Under the pieces are notes generated by a model, which was not told the DNA's origin, did not search any database, and was given only the letters and a program-made list of their open reading frames with translations. The position numbers and the translations under genes are program-made. Positions 27,201-34,872 of a stretch of DNA of 64,000 nt are shown one piece after another; position 1 is the stretch's first letter; the number at the start of each line of letters is the position of its first letter. Source of the stretch: Bacillus sp. T33-2 (GTDB lineage Bacteria > Bacillota > Bacilli > Bacillales > Cytobacillaceae); assembly GCF_002860205.1 (NCBI RefSeq), contig NZ_PGVB01000013.1, positions 62,001-126,000 of the forward strand, given 5' to 3'.

Positions 27201-28286
27201 ATGAAAAAGTCCCTGCCATTTGCATTTCTTTTGATTGTGCTATTATTTGGATGTTCCAACAGTGAGCCGGAGCCCGCCCGGGAAAGCGAGCTGACAGAGG
27301 ACAAGGAGACAGTGGCTCGTCCTGCCGAGGTAGAGGTTGTTGCTGAAAATCTGGACATACCATGGTCAATCAACAGGCTGGACGGTACCTTTTATATCAG
27401 CGAGCGGCCAGGAACGATCATGAAAATACAAAATGGCAGGCAGACACGGCAAAAAGTCAATCTGAAGAAGAAAGTGTCCACTGCATCTGAAGCTGGATTC
27501 CTTGGCTTTGTATTGGCGCCTGATTTTAGGGATACAGGCAGGGCATATGCTTATTACACTTATGAGAACGAAACGGGCCAGTTTAACCGGATTGTAGAAC
27601 TATTGTTAAGAGATGATGAGTGGCAAGAGACACGGCTGTTGCTGGACAAAATACCAAGTGGCAACGTCCATCATGGGGGCAGACTGAAGATTGGCCCTGA
27701 CGGAAAGCTTTATGCAACGACAGGCGATGCAACGGAACCTGAGAGTGCCCAGGATTTGGACTCGCTTGGCGGGAAGATTTTGCGTCTCAATCTGGATGGA
27801 TCAATTCCCGAAGACAATCCCTTCAAGGGCTCCTATGTACACAGTTATGGCCACAGGAATTCGCAGGGCATGGCCTGGGATGAGGATGGGACGATGTACG
27901 CCACTGAGCATGGACCTTCGGCGCATGATGAAATCAATCGGATAAGCCCAGGGAAAAATTACGGCTGGCCGATTATCACCGGAACCCAACGAAAACCAGA
28001 GCTGGAAGCGCCCATATTTGAATCAGGAGAAGAAACTTGGGCGCCATCAGGCATGGCTGCCGCGAATGGGAAACTATACGTTGCCGGGCTGCGGGGAAAT
28101 GCAGTTCTGGAATTTAATTTGGAAACCGGCAACATAAGGGAAGCAGTATCGGGACTCGGCAGGATCCGTGATGTAATGATTGATGGCGACTATCTTTACT
28201 TTGTCAGCAATAATACGGATGGGCGAGGTGTGCCCGGGCCGAATGATGACAAGCTATATCGAATACCATTGGCAGATTTGCAGTAA
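27201..28286 (+). CDS. PQQ-type sugar dehydrogenase-like lipoprotein
   Basis: The 361-residue protein has a lipoprotein signal (LLIVLLFGC-type, Cys near residue 18) and a six-bladed beta-propeller of the soluble glucose/sorbosone dehydrogenase family. Motifs include IPWSINRLDGTFYISERPG, then SGNVHHGGRLKIGPDGKLY and YGHRNSQGMAWDEDG, and TEHGPSAHDEIN. Related proteins oxidise aldose sugars with PQQ outside the membrane. Bacilli normally do not make PQQ, so it may use supplied PQQ or have another role. The gene ends at a dispersed hairpin repeat at 28291. Confidence 0.85.
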   Translation: MKKSLPFAFLLIVLLFGCSNSEPEPARESELTEDKETVARPAEVEVVAENLDIPWSINRLDGTFYISERPGTIMKIQNGRQTRQKVNLKKKVSTASEAGFLGFVLAPDFRDTGRAYAYYTYENETGQFNRIVELLLRDDEWQETRLLLDKIPSGNVHHGGRLKIGPDGKLYATTGDATEPESAQDLDSLGGKILRLNLDGSIPEDNPFKGSYVHSYGHRNSQGMAWDEDGTMYATEHGPSAHDEINRISPGKNYGWPIITGTQRKPELEAPIFESGEETWAPSGMAAANGKLYVAGLRGNAVLEFNLETGNIREAVSGLGRIRDVMIDGDYLYFVSNNTDGRGVPGPNDDKLYRIPLADLQ

Positions 28287-28290
28287 AAAA

Positions 28291-28381
28291 GGTGCCTGAC
28301 CTCTAGTACAGTAACGAAGTAACTCAATGGGGGGCCTGACCCCAGTACGGTGACACATTAATGTGCCGGGGGTCAGGCACC
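28291..28381. repeat. Dispersed GGGGTCAGGC hairpin element, copy 1
   Basis: The element runs from GGTGCCTGACC to GGGGGTCAGGCACC. An internal GCCTGACCCC (28334-28343) pairs with GGGGTCAGGC (28369-28378), and the outer GGTGCCTGAC can pair with the same right arm. A related copy is at 56317-56404. Flanking A and T tracts let it act as a terminator between the convergent genes at 27201 and 28388. Confidence 0.85.
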
Positions 28382-28387
28382 AATTTT

Positions 28388-29032
28388 TTATGGTTTAAGT
28401 CCTTTCGTGATGAACTGTATTGTAAACTTGGTTTCAGTTTCATCATGCCAATCTGCCTCTGGTAAGACTAGATAACGGGCAATCAAAAGGCCGAACACGT
28501 TAGTAAAGGTTATCCGTACTACCGTAAGCGGAGGGAGGTCGATGATTTCTCCTTTTTGCTGATAATATTGTACCAGCCTTACAAATCGTTCAATAACTTT
28601 TAAGCCGATATGTTCTTTAAATAGCAGCTTTAATTCTTCATGAAATGGTATTTCCTGAATCAGTATTTTAACAATTGACAGGTTCCTCACTAAAAATTCA
28701 CGCCGATTTTCGAGCATTGCTGTTAAAAAGTCTTCAAAGTGTTTATATTCCCGGTCGAGCACCTTGTTCAGGTCTTTAATGATAAAAGGTGCAACGAATT
28801 TCACCATAACGGGAGAAACGATTGAAATAAGCAGGTCTTTTTTTGTTTTGTAATGCCTGAAGATTGTACCCTCTGCCACGCCTGCTTTTTTGGCAATCTC
28901 ACTTGTGGAGGTGGCTGAATACCCTTTTTCAGCAAATATCTCTATTGCCGCAATCATAACTTTTTTCTGTTTGTCCGTGAGTTCTTCGTCTTCCTCAAAC
29001 AACTCGCTTAACCATGCATCTTGTTCTGGCAT
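28388..29032 (-). CDS. TetR/AcrR-family repressor of the adjacent ABC exporter
   Basis: The protein has 214 residues. The N-terminal helix-turn-helix reads IAAIEIFAEKGYSATSTSEI, then AKKAGVAEGTIFRHYKTKKD, the standard TetR signature. The C-terminal 150 residues are the ligand and dimerisation region. It lies 58 bases downstream of the ABC-2 permease gene in the same direction, so it is probably in the operon it controls. The twin 16-base dyads at 30868 and 30917 are its likely operators. The inducer is unknown. Confidence 0.9.
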   Translation of the reverse strand: MPEQDAWLSELFEEDEELTDKQKKVMIAAIEIFAEKGYSATSTSEIAKKAGVAEGTIFRHYKTKKDLLISIVSPVMVKFVAPFIIKDLNKVLDREYKHFEDFLTAMLENRREFLVRNLSIVKILIQEIPFHEELKLLFKEHIGLKVIERFVRLVQYYQQKGEIIDLPPLTVVRITFTNVFGLLIARYLVLPEADWHDETETKFTIQFITKGLKP

Positions 29033-29090
29033 TGTTATTCCCTCAATCGTATTTTTTCTTATTCTAACAGAAGAAACAGAAGCATCGAAA

Positions 29091-30122
29091 TTAGACGCTG
29101 CGATATTTTCTCAGTGCCAAAATGTTGAGCAGGATAAACAGAACCGAAAAACCAGCCAGCATCAATAAATTGCTGTAAATAGTTTCCCACCCATATCCTC
29201 TTACCATGACCTCACGCAGTGCATCAGCTGCATAGTAGAGGGGTGTGAGCGGACCAATCCAGCTGAGCCAATCAGAGATGGTTTCAAGGTTGAACAGCCC
29301 ACTGAAAAAAATTTGGGGCACTACCACAATAGGGATGAATTGCATCATCTGAAATTCATTATTGGCGAAAGCTGACAATAAAATGCCAAGTGTCAGTGCT
29401 GTCATTGACAAAAGCAGGGTAATTACCAGCACATAAATGAACGAACCTTCCATCAGCATGTCAAGTACGTAAATAGCATATGAAGCAATGATGGTGGCCT
29501 GAATCATTGTAAATATCCCAAAACCTGCCGTGTACCCGACTACGATTTCCCATTTCCGTAACGGAGAGGAAAGGAGTTTCTCAAGTGTTCCAGTCGTCCT
29601 TTCTCGTAAAAAAGATATACCGGCAACGAGGAAGACAAAGAAAAATGCAAAAAATCCAACCAGGAACGGGCCAAAATAGTCAAACTGCCCCATATCCTTA
29701 GAGCCATGCAAATAATCGATGCTTAATTCCTTGCCAGACTGTGCAGACTGCAGGGGCTTCATGGCCTCCTGGATCCATCTGATGACAGAACCGTTTACTG
29801 CAGGGTCACTCCCTTCAAGGACTACACCCTCCGGAAGTCCGCCTTTAAATTGCATATAACCGTCTATTCTTTTTTCTTTTAAATCCTCTTTTGCCTCCTC
29901 AGAGGATTTATATTTTGAGATATCTGCATCATCCATGTTGATATTTTCCTCAACAGCTTCCGGGATATCGACAAGGCCTATTTTTGGAATATAATCGTCA
30001 CCGTTAAAAACAAGGTCCAGCATCGTCAGAATCAAAAGTGGGGCGAAAAGCATCAGTGCGAGTGTCCGTTTGTCCCGAAGAAACTGGCGAAGAATTCTTA
30101 TTACTAAGGCAGCAATTCTCAT
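29091..30122 (-). CDS. ABC-2 type export permease
   Basis: The 343-residue protein has an N-terminal helix and a large extracytoplasmic domain (residues 45-165). Five more helices form the ABC-2 core, with FLRERTTGTLEKLLSSPLRK near residue 180. This is the conserved amphipathic segment of YhgE/DrrB-like drug exporters. It overlaps the ATPase gene by four bases (ATGA). Together they form an exporter of unknown substrate under TetR control. Confidence 0.88.
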   Translation of the reverse strand: MRIAALVIRILRQFLRDKRTLALMLFAPLLILTMLDLVFNGDDYIPKIGLVDIPEAVEENINMDDADISKYKSSEEAKEDLKEKRIDGYMQFKGGLPEGVVLEGSDPAVNGSVIRWIQEAMKPLQSAQSGKELSIDYLHGSKDMGQFDYFGPFLVGFFAFFFVFLVAGISFLRERTTGTLEKLLSSPLRKWEIVVGYTAGFGIFTMIQATIIASYAIYVLDMLMEGSFIYVLVITLLLSMTALTLGILLSAFANNEFQMMQFIPIVVVPQIFFSGLFNLETISDWLSWIGPLTPLYYAADALREVMVRGYGWETIYSNLLMLAGFSVLFILLNILALRKYRSV

Positions 30123-30844
30123 CGTGTTCCACCTCCATATACTAAAAAGGCTTCCTCAACACTTGCTGAATTTGTCTTGTTTTTTAATTCTTCAGGACTT
30201 CCGACAGCTATAAGCCTTCCATCCCGAATCAATCCAAGCCGGTCGCATTTTTCTGCTTCATCCATAACATGTGTTGTTACAATCAGTGTCGTTCCCTGCT
30301 TTTTTAGTTTGTAAAAATCAGACCAGATACTCTGCCGCAACACGGGATCAATTCCGACGGTTGGTTCATCAAGTATCAACAGTTCAGGCTGGTGGAGCAA
30401 GGCGGCTGCAAGAGAGAGACGCCTTTTCATACCACCTGAATAGCTGGAAACGAGTTTATTCAGGTGGCCAGATAAGTCAACTAGCTCCATAGTGTCCTGT
30501 ATTCTTTTCCGGCGCAGTTGTCCCTTCAGACCATACAATGAAGCAAAAAACTCAAGGTTTTCCTTTGCAGAGAGTTCATTATACAGAGCATCCGACTGCG
30601 CCATGTACCCTATTTTTTCTATAAGAGTAAGGGATGGCATTTTTTTGCTGAATAGATAGTTTTCCCCTGCGGTTGGTAGTTCCAGCCCGACAAGCTGTTT
30701 TACCAGAGTCGTCTTACCTGCGCCAGAAGGACCCAGTAATCCGAAAATCTCCCCTTTGTTAATTTCTAAATCAATATTATGAAGAACGGTTTGCTTCCCA
30801 AATGACTTTGACACATTGCGGACAGAAACGATGTTTTCATCCAA
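30119..30844 (-). CDS. ABC exporter ATP-binding protein
   Basis: The 241-residue protein starts from a TTG at 30844, six bases after AAAGAGGTG on the minus strand. The frame is open further upstream but runs through the operator region, so a longer protein is unlikely. Motifs are Walker A GLLGPSGAGKTT, signature YSGGMKRRLSLA, Walker B LLILDEPTVGIDP and switch His in VTTHVMDEAEKC. It is a DrrA/CcmA-type subunit that powers the permease encoded by the overlapping gene at 29091. Confidence 0.9.
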   Translation of the reverse strand: MDENIVSVRNVSKSFGKQTVLHNIDLEINKGEIFGLLGPSGAGKTTLVKQLVGLELPTAGENYLFSKKMPSLTLIEKIGYMAQSDALYNELSAKENLEFFASLYGLKGQLRRKRIQDTMELVDLSGHLNKLVSSYSGGMKRRLSLAAALLHQPELLILDEPTVGIDPVLRQSIWSDFYKLKKQGTTLIVTTHVMDEAEKCDRLGLIRDGRLIAVGSPEELKNKTNSASVEEAFLVYGGGTR

Positions 30845-30867
30845 CTTTATCACCTCTTTTTTATGAA

Positions 30868-30932
30868 GTGAGTAATCACTCACTAAAATCATATAACTAA
30901 GGATTAATTTTGTAAAGTGAGTAATCACTCAC
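30868..30932 (-). promoter_or_regulatory. Promoter flanked by two identical TetR-type operators
   Basis: GTGAGTAATCACTCAC occurs at 30868-30883 and again at 30917-30932. Each has perfect GTGAGT/ACTCAC half-sites. Between them, on the minus strand, TTTACA (30911-30916) and TATGAT (30888-30893) have a 17-base spacer. One operator abuts the -35 and the other covers the start region, so bound repressor would block the promoter on both sides. The TetR gene at 28388 in the same operon is the likely binder. Confidence 0.82.
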
Positions 30933-31038
30933 GATATCAAAAAATATTTTTATTAAAAACATCGTTTCTACAATTCACAACCATCGAGGTATATGTGAAA
31001 GTTTTGTGAAGGTTGGATGCACAAAGACAGGATAGCTT

Positions 31039-31052
31039 TGTTAACGCTTTCG
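31039..31052 (+). promoter_or_regulatory. Possible cre site before the Crp/Fnr gene
   Basis: TGTTAACGCTTTCG matches the CcpA cre consensus TGWAARCGYTWNCW at 12 of 14 positions. It lies 55-68 bases before the regulator's start codon. A possible TGTGAA direct repeat lies further upstream, but it is not a palindromic CRP/FNR site. Confidence 0.35.
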
Positions 31053-31106
31053 ATTCAGGGCAAATACGATAAAATAGAAACAGGTACATAACCGGGAGGG
31101 AGGACC

Positions 31107-31841
31107 ATGATGAGCAGTTTGTGGAACGCTGCTATGCCTGAAGACCAGCCATGTGAAGAGTTTTTAGGGAAAATCGATGTGCTGAAAAACCTGCCGACCG
31201 GATCAATTAAAATGATTGATAAACGGATTACGAGAAGGAGTTTTAAAAAGGGCGACCAGATCATTTCTGAATTTGATGAGGCGCGGGGGGTATTTTTTGT
31301 CCATTCCGGGATTGTGAAACTGAGCAAGCAGGACGAAAGGGGCAATGAACTGATTGTGTGCATCAAGAAAAAAGGCGAGATTTTTGCCGACGCCTGTCTG
31401 TTCAATCAAACTTTTAGAAACTACCCTGCAACAGCAAGGATGTTGAAGGATGGTGAAGTTTATTTTTTAAATTCTGCCGACCTTGAGGCAGAATTGATGA
31501 ATTCTCCGCAAATGGCAGTCCAGATCATCCGTTATATGAGCGAACAGCTCCATGGCATGACATCCATTCTCAGGGACGTGGCACTGCGTGACGTCTATAC
31601 AAAAGCGGTGAAAACGCTAGAGCGCCTCGCCGAAAAGTTCGGGGCCAACCGCTGCAACCGCATGCATATCGAGCTGCCGATTACGGTCCAGGAAGTCGGT
31701 TCCCTTGTCGGCACCTCGAGGGAAAGTGTCAGCCGTGTCTTTTCAAAGCTCAAAAAAGATGACGTCATCGATGTTAAAGGCAAAAACATTATCATTACCG
31801 ACTGGTGCAAATTTTGTCATATGTTCCTATCTGGAGAATAA
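31107..31841 (+). CDS. Crp/Fnr-family transcriptional regulator
   Basis: The 244-residue protein has an N-terminal cyclic-nucleotide-type beta-barrel (residues 25-130, with GVFFVHSGIVKLSKQDERG). A long dimer helix (QIIRYMSEQLHGMTSILRDV) follows, then a winged helix with recognition sequence VGSLVGTSRESVSRVFSKLK. It ends IIITDWCKFCHMFLSGE, which puts a CxxC pair near residues 234-237. That differs from the Cys-rich C-terminus of Bacillus subtilis Fnr, which holds an iron-sulfur cluster with three cysteines. Whether this protein binds a cluster is open. It is a candidate regulator for the FNR-like site before fdhD at 39250, by proximity and family only. Confidence 0.85.
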   Translation: MMSSLWNAAMPEDQPCEEFLGKIDVLKNLPTGSIKMIDKRITRRSFKKGDQIISEFDEARGVFFVHSGIVKLSKQDERGNELIVCIKKKGEIFADACLFNQTFRNYPATARMLKDGEVYFLNSADLEAELMNSPQMAVQIIRYMSEQLHGMTSILRDVALRDVYTKAVKTLERLAEKFGANRCNRMHIELPITVQEVGSLVGTSRESVSRVFSKLKKDDVIDVKGKNIIITDWCKFCHMFLSGE

Positions 31842-31914
31842 GGATTGAAAATGTTGTCGGACCAGCATCCTCTATAGAAAGGGATGTGGATTGAAACGTC
31901 CAAAAAATCGAATG

Positions 31915-31945
31915 AAAAAACCCATCCGGAGAGGATGGATTTTTA
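31915..31945. terminator. Bidirectional terminator
   Basis: CCATCC (31922-31927) and GGATGG (31933-31938) form a stem flanked by A6 and T5 tracts, between the convergent genes at 31107 and 31947. Confidence 0.8.
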
Positions 31946-31946
31946 A

Positions 31947-32612
31947 TCAAAATTTATACGTCCAGAACCGTTCGTTGTTTAACCAGACGGAAGTTACCGG
32001 GTCGCCAATTTTTAATTTTTCAGCCATGTCGGCAACCATCAGTTCTGTTTGTGAACGGTGTGCTTTGATGGCTTCGAGTTTTTGGTCCGCGATCGCGCTG
32101 ATATCATGCACGATATCTGCCTCGCCCAGCTCCTCTATAGCATTTTTCGAAAACGCGACACAATGAAGCTTTGGCCGCCTGTTTTCCGGCATCTGCCGAA
32201 CAGCCTTAACCACTGCCGCGCCGGTCGCGTCATGGTCGGGGTGTACGGCATAGCCGGGATAGAATGTGATAATGAGCGATGGGTTCAGTTCGTCGATCAT
32301 GCCAGCAATGATTGCGGCCAGTTTGTCTTCATCCTCAAATTCAATCGTTTTATCCCGGAACCCAAGCATACGCAGATCAGAAATCCCAAGGACTCGCGCT
32401 GCTTCTTTCAGCTCCATTTTACGGATATAAGGGAGTGTTTCCCTGTTCGCGAATGGGGGGTTCCCCATATTCCGCCCCATTTCACCCAAAGTCAGGCAGG
32501 CATATGTGACTGGAGTTCCCATTCCCGTGTGCCAGGCAATCGTGCCAGAAACGCCGAACGCTTCATCATCCGGATGGGGAAACACCACGAGTACATGTCG
32601 TTCTTTTTCCAT
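31947..32612 (-). CDS. bshB2: Bacillithiol biosynthesis deacetylase BshB2
   Basis: The 221-residue PIG-L/LmbE-family protein has the zinc motif PHPDDEAFG at residues 12-20 and the downstream HPDHDATG motif (about residue 123). Together these give the His, Asp and His ligands. In bacillithiol synthesis it removes the acetyl group from N-acetylglucosaminyl-malate. The yojF gene lies upstream in the same operon, the standard B. subtilis-type yojF-bshB2 arrangement, which supports the assignment over other LmbE deacetylases. Confidence 0.92.
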   Translation of the reverse strand: MEKERHVLVVFPHPDDEAFGVSGTIAWHTGMGTPVTYACLTLGEMGRNMGNPPFANRETLPYIRKMELKEAARVLGISDLRMLGFRDKTIEFEDEDKLAAIIAGMIDELNPSLIITFYPGYAVHPDHDATGAAVVKAVRQMPENRRPKLHCVAFSKNAIEELGEADIVHDISAIADQKLEAIKAHRSQTELMVADMAEKLKIGDPVTSVWLNNERFWTYKF

Positions 32613-32650
32613 CTACAATACTCCCTTCAACCAGTAAGTGCTTGACTCTC

Positions 32651-32998
32651 CTATTCAAACGGCGTTTCGCTGATTTGCAGCGCCACGGCCAGCCGGCCCT
32701 CAAAATCATGGCCTGCCAGCAGGAGCCGTCCTTTGTCATCTATTTCAAAATGGGTGATACCTTCAGCGTAAACCCAGCCAAATGGAATTTTTAAACCCAC
32801 CCTGAACGGCCCGTTCCCGGTGATTTTAGCCCGTTCATAATTAATTTTTGCGTTTCGTAAAAAAGCTCCAGCTGAGAAAAATGTCTCATTATGATGCGAA
32901 GCATATGCCCCATTCGTCGTTTCAAGATGTACGAATACATCTTTATTTTGAAAGCTGTCAAGCGCTTCCTGGATTTTTTCGACAATAGCTGCCTCCAT
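32651..32998 (-). CDS. yojF: YojF family protein (DUF1806)
   Basis: This 115-residue protein with KDVFVHLETTNGAYASHHNE and TGNGPFRVGLKIPFGWVYAE matches the YojF family along its full length. Function is not known. It is consistently paired with the bacillithiol deacetylase gene, here 38 bases downstream, so a role with BshB2 is likely. The start follows GGAGGAAATC on the minus strand. Confidence 0.85.
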   Translation of the reverse strand: MEAAIVEKIQEALDSFQNKDVFVHLETTNGAYASHHNETFFSAGAFLRNAKINYERAKITGNGPFRVGLKIPFGWVYAEGITHFEIDDKGRLLLAGHDFEGRLAVALQISETPFE

Positions 32999-33167
32999 GC
33001 GATTTCCTCCTTCCGGACAGACGGTTCACCATCAATACTTATATTTTATCCTTTTTCGAAAAAAAGAATGGATATCTTCATCTTACTAAAAATATATTCC
33101 AATTGCGAAACGGACGCTTAAAGAAAAATACATTGTTCATTATTCCGTGGATTGCCAAAAATTAATG

Positions 33168-33195
33168 AAAGGATGGCACCCGGCCACCCTTTCTT
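33168..33195 (-). terminator. Terminator of pdxK
   Basis: AAAGGATGG and CCACCCTTT form a stem with one bulge. Read leftward it follows the pdxK stop codon, and it has an adenine- and thymine-rich flank. Confidence 0.55.
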
Positions 33196-33208
33196 AAAGT
33201 ATCCTGTA

Positions 33209-34036
33209 TTATTGAGCGTTTACGCGGCCGGCACCAAATGAGCGGTATGCGCCGTGCATGGTTGGGCCCACATATTCATTCAGCTGGAACCCGTGGCGGA
33301 TTGCGTCTGTTATGAATTGTTTTGCTACTTCCACTGCGTCTGCAACAGATTTTCCTTTTGCCAGTTCAGCTGTAATGGCGGAGGAGAATGTGCAGCCTGC
33401 ACCATGGGTGTATGTTGTTTCAATCACTTCAGTTTCGAACAGCCTGAATTCATTGCCATCATACAGTAAATCAACTGCTTTATCATGGTTCAGTTTGCTG
33501 CCGCCCTTGATCATGACGTATTTTGCTCCTAAATCATGGATTTTCACGGCCGCTTCTTTCATATCATCAATGGAGCGGATCGGTCCGGTTCCGGCCAGCT
33601 GCCATGCTTCGAACAGATTAGGTGTTACAACAGTTGCTCTTGGGAGGAGCAGTTCTCTCATTGCGTCTGTATTTTCCGGCTGGAGGACTTCATCTTCCCC
33701 TTTGCAGACCATTACCGGGTCGATGACCACTTTATCAAGCTTGTGCTCGTCAATTTGTCTGGCAGCCAATTCAATGATATCCACGGAACCGAGCATGCCT
33801 GTTTTCATCGCATCGATTCCGGTGGAAAGGATCGTTTCCAGCTGGGCCGCGACAATGTCAACCTTTTGCGGGAAAACGTTATGGTGCCAGCTGTTTTTCG
33901 GGTCCATGGTAACTATGCATGTCAACGCCGTCATCCCATATACGCCAAGCTCCTGGAATGTTTTTAAATCCGCCTGGATCCCGGCGCCGCCGCTGGAATC
34001 TGATCCGGCTATCGTTAAAACTTTTTTCATAGTCAT
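33209..34036 (-). CDS. pdxK: Pyridoxal/pyridoxine kinase (ThiD-like fold)
   Basis: The protein has 275 residues from the ATG at 34036, which follows GGGAGGAAATAGCG. Upstream in-frame codons are not protein-like. It is a ribokinase-like kinase of the ThiD/PdxK group: IAGSDSSGGAGIQADLKTFQ at residues 8-27, VIDPVMVCKGEDEVL, and the anion-hole motif THGAGCTFSSAITAELAKGK near residue 215. Sequence style and length match the B. subtilis PdxK (YwdB) more than the hydroxymethylpyrimidine kinase ThiD. It has no thiamin-gene neighbours. A dual role is possible because the two activities overlap in this family. Confidence 0.85.
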   Translation of the reverse strand: MTMKKVLTIAGSDSSGGAGIQADLKTFQELGVYGMTALTCIVTMDPKNSWHHNVFPQKVDIVAAQLETILSTGIDAMKTGMLGSVDIIELAARQIDEHKLDKVVIDPVMVCKGEDEVLQPENTDAMRELLLPRATVVTPNLFEAWQLAGTGPIRSIDDMKEAAVKIHDLGAKYVMIKGGSKLNHDKAVDLLYDGNEFRLFETEVIETTYTHGAGCTFSSAITAELAKGKSVADAVEVAKQFITDAIRHGFQLNEYVGPTMHGAYRSFGAGRVNAQ

Positions 34037-34200
34037 CGCTATTTCCTCCCTGATGTTCTCTATAAGGCCTGGTTGGTCTTTTTTATTGATTATACCAGCA
34101 TTAAAAAAATAGACAAAGAATTGTTTCCCGCCCGTTAATCCTTTCCAAATCATACAATTTTCGACTATTATGAAAATGAAAAAGAAAGGGGCGGGAGTGA

Positions 34201-34872
34201 ATGAGAACATTATTATACATAGAGGACGAGCAGGAAATCGGCAGCTGGGTAAAAGAAGATCTTGAACAGAGGGGATACACTATAAACTGGCTCAAATCAG
34301 GTGACGGCGCCGTTGCTCTCGTAAACGAAGCTGATCTCGTAATACTCGATGTCATGCTCCCCGGCCTTGACGGTTTTACAGTAGGGCAAAGGTTGAAAAA
34401 GGAAGCACCCGGCACTCCGATTTTGATGCTGTCTGCCAGGACAGCCGTTGATGATAAACTGCATGGCCTTCAATTTGCCGATGATTATTTGACCAAGCCT
34501 TTCCATCCGGATGAGCTCGCGGCCCGGATTGAAGTACTCCTCAGAAGGTCGGGGCAAACAGCGTCCAGTGAAGTAAAACTTGGCCATATCAAAGTTTTCA
34601 TGAAGGAAAACAGGATCGTAGATGGACGCACGGGTGAAGAACTGATTCTGACGGGAAAACAGTATCAAATACTGATGTGTTTTCTGAAACACCCCAACCA
34701 AATTTTGACGAAAGAACAAATTTATGAAACTGTGTGGGGAGATTCATTTATCGACGGGGATAAGACACTTATGGTACATATCAGGCATCTTCGTGAAAAA
34801 ATAGAGCTTGACCCTGGCTCTCCTAAAATAATTGAAACGATCCGGGGAATCGGTTACAGGGTCAAGCAATGA
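34201..34872 (+). CDS. Response regulator, OmpR family
   Basis: The 223-residue protein has a receiver domain at residues 1-115 with phosphoacceptor Asp in LVILDVMLPGLDG and the conserved Lys in LTKPFHPDEL. The C-terminal winged helix is at residues 130-223 (LTGKQYQILMCFLKHPNQIL, then TIRGIGYRVK). It overlaps the kinase gene by four bases. It is divergent from pdxK, and its output is probably the ABC transporter operon at 36519. Confidence 0.92.
   Translation: MRTLLYIEDEQEIGSWVKEDLEQRGYTINWLKSGDGAVALVNEADLVILDVMLPGLDGFTVGQRLKKEAPGTPILMLSARTAVDDKLHGLQFADDYLTKPFHPDELAARIEVLLRRSGQTASSEVKLGHIKVFMKENRIVDGRTGEELILTGKQYQILMCFLKHPNQILTKEQIYETVWGDSFIDGDKTLMVHIRHLREKIELDPGSPKIIETIRGIGYRVKQ

Noticed and set aside
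30990-31010. Crp/Fnr site TGTGAAAGTTTTGTGAA upstream of the Crp/Fnr gene
   Set aside because: The halves are direct repeats, not the inverted repeat that these regulators need.
31856-31897. Single CRISPR-repeat-like sequence ending GTGGATTGAAAC with a CATCC/GGATG stem
   Set aside because: It has the 3' end typical of some CRISPR repeats but occurs once. A second GGATTGAAA at 31842 is only 45 bases away, there are no spacers and no cas genes nearby.
33258-34112. Long plus-strand frame opposite pdxK
   Set aside because: It is the antisense of a clear PdxK coding region and has no recognisable protein features.
34036-34210. Longer pdxK start at 34210
   Set aside because: The extra 58 codons are hydrophobic and unlike the family, and the strong GGGAGGAAA site points to the ATG at 34036. 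The segment also overlaps the response-regulator start region.
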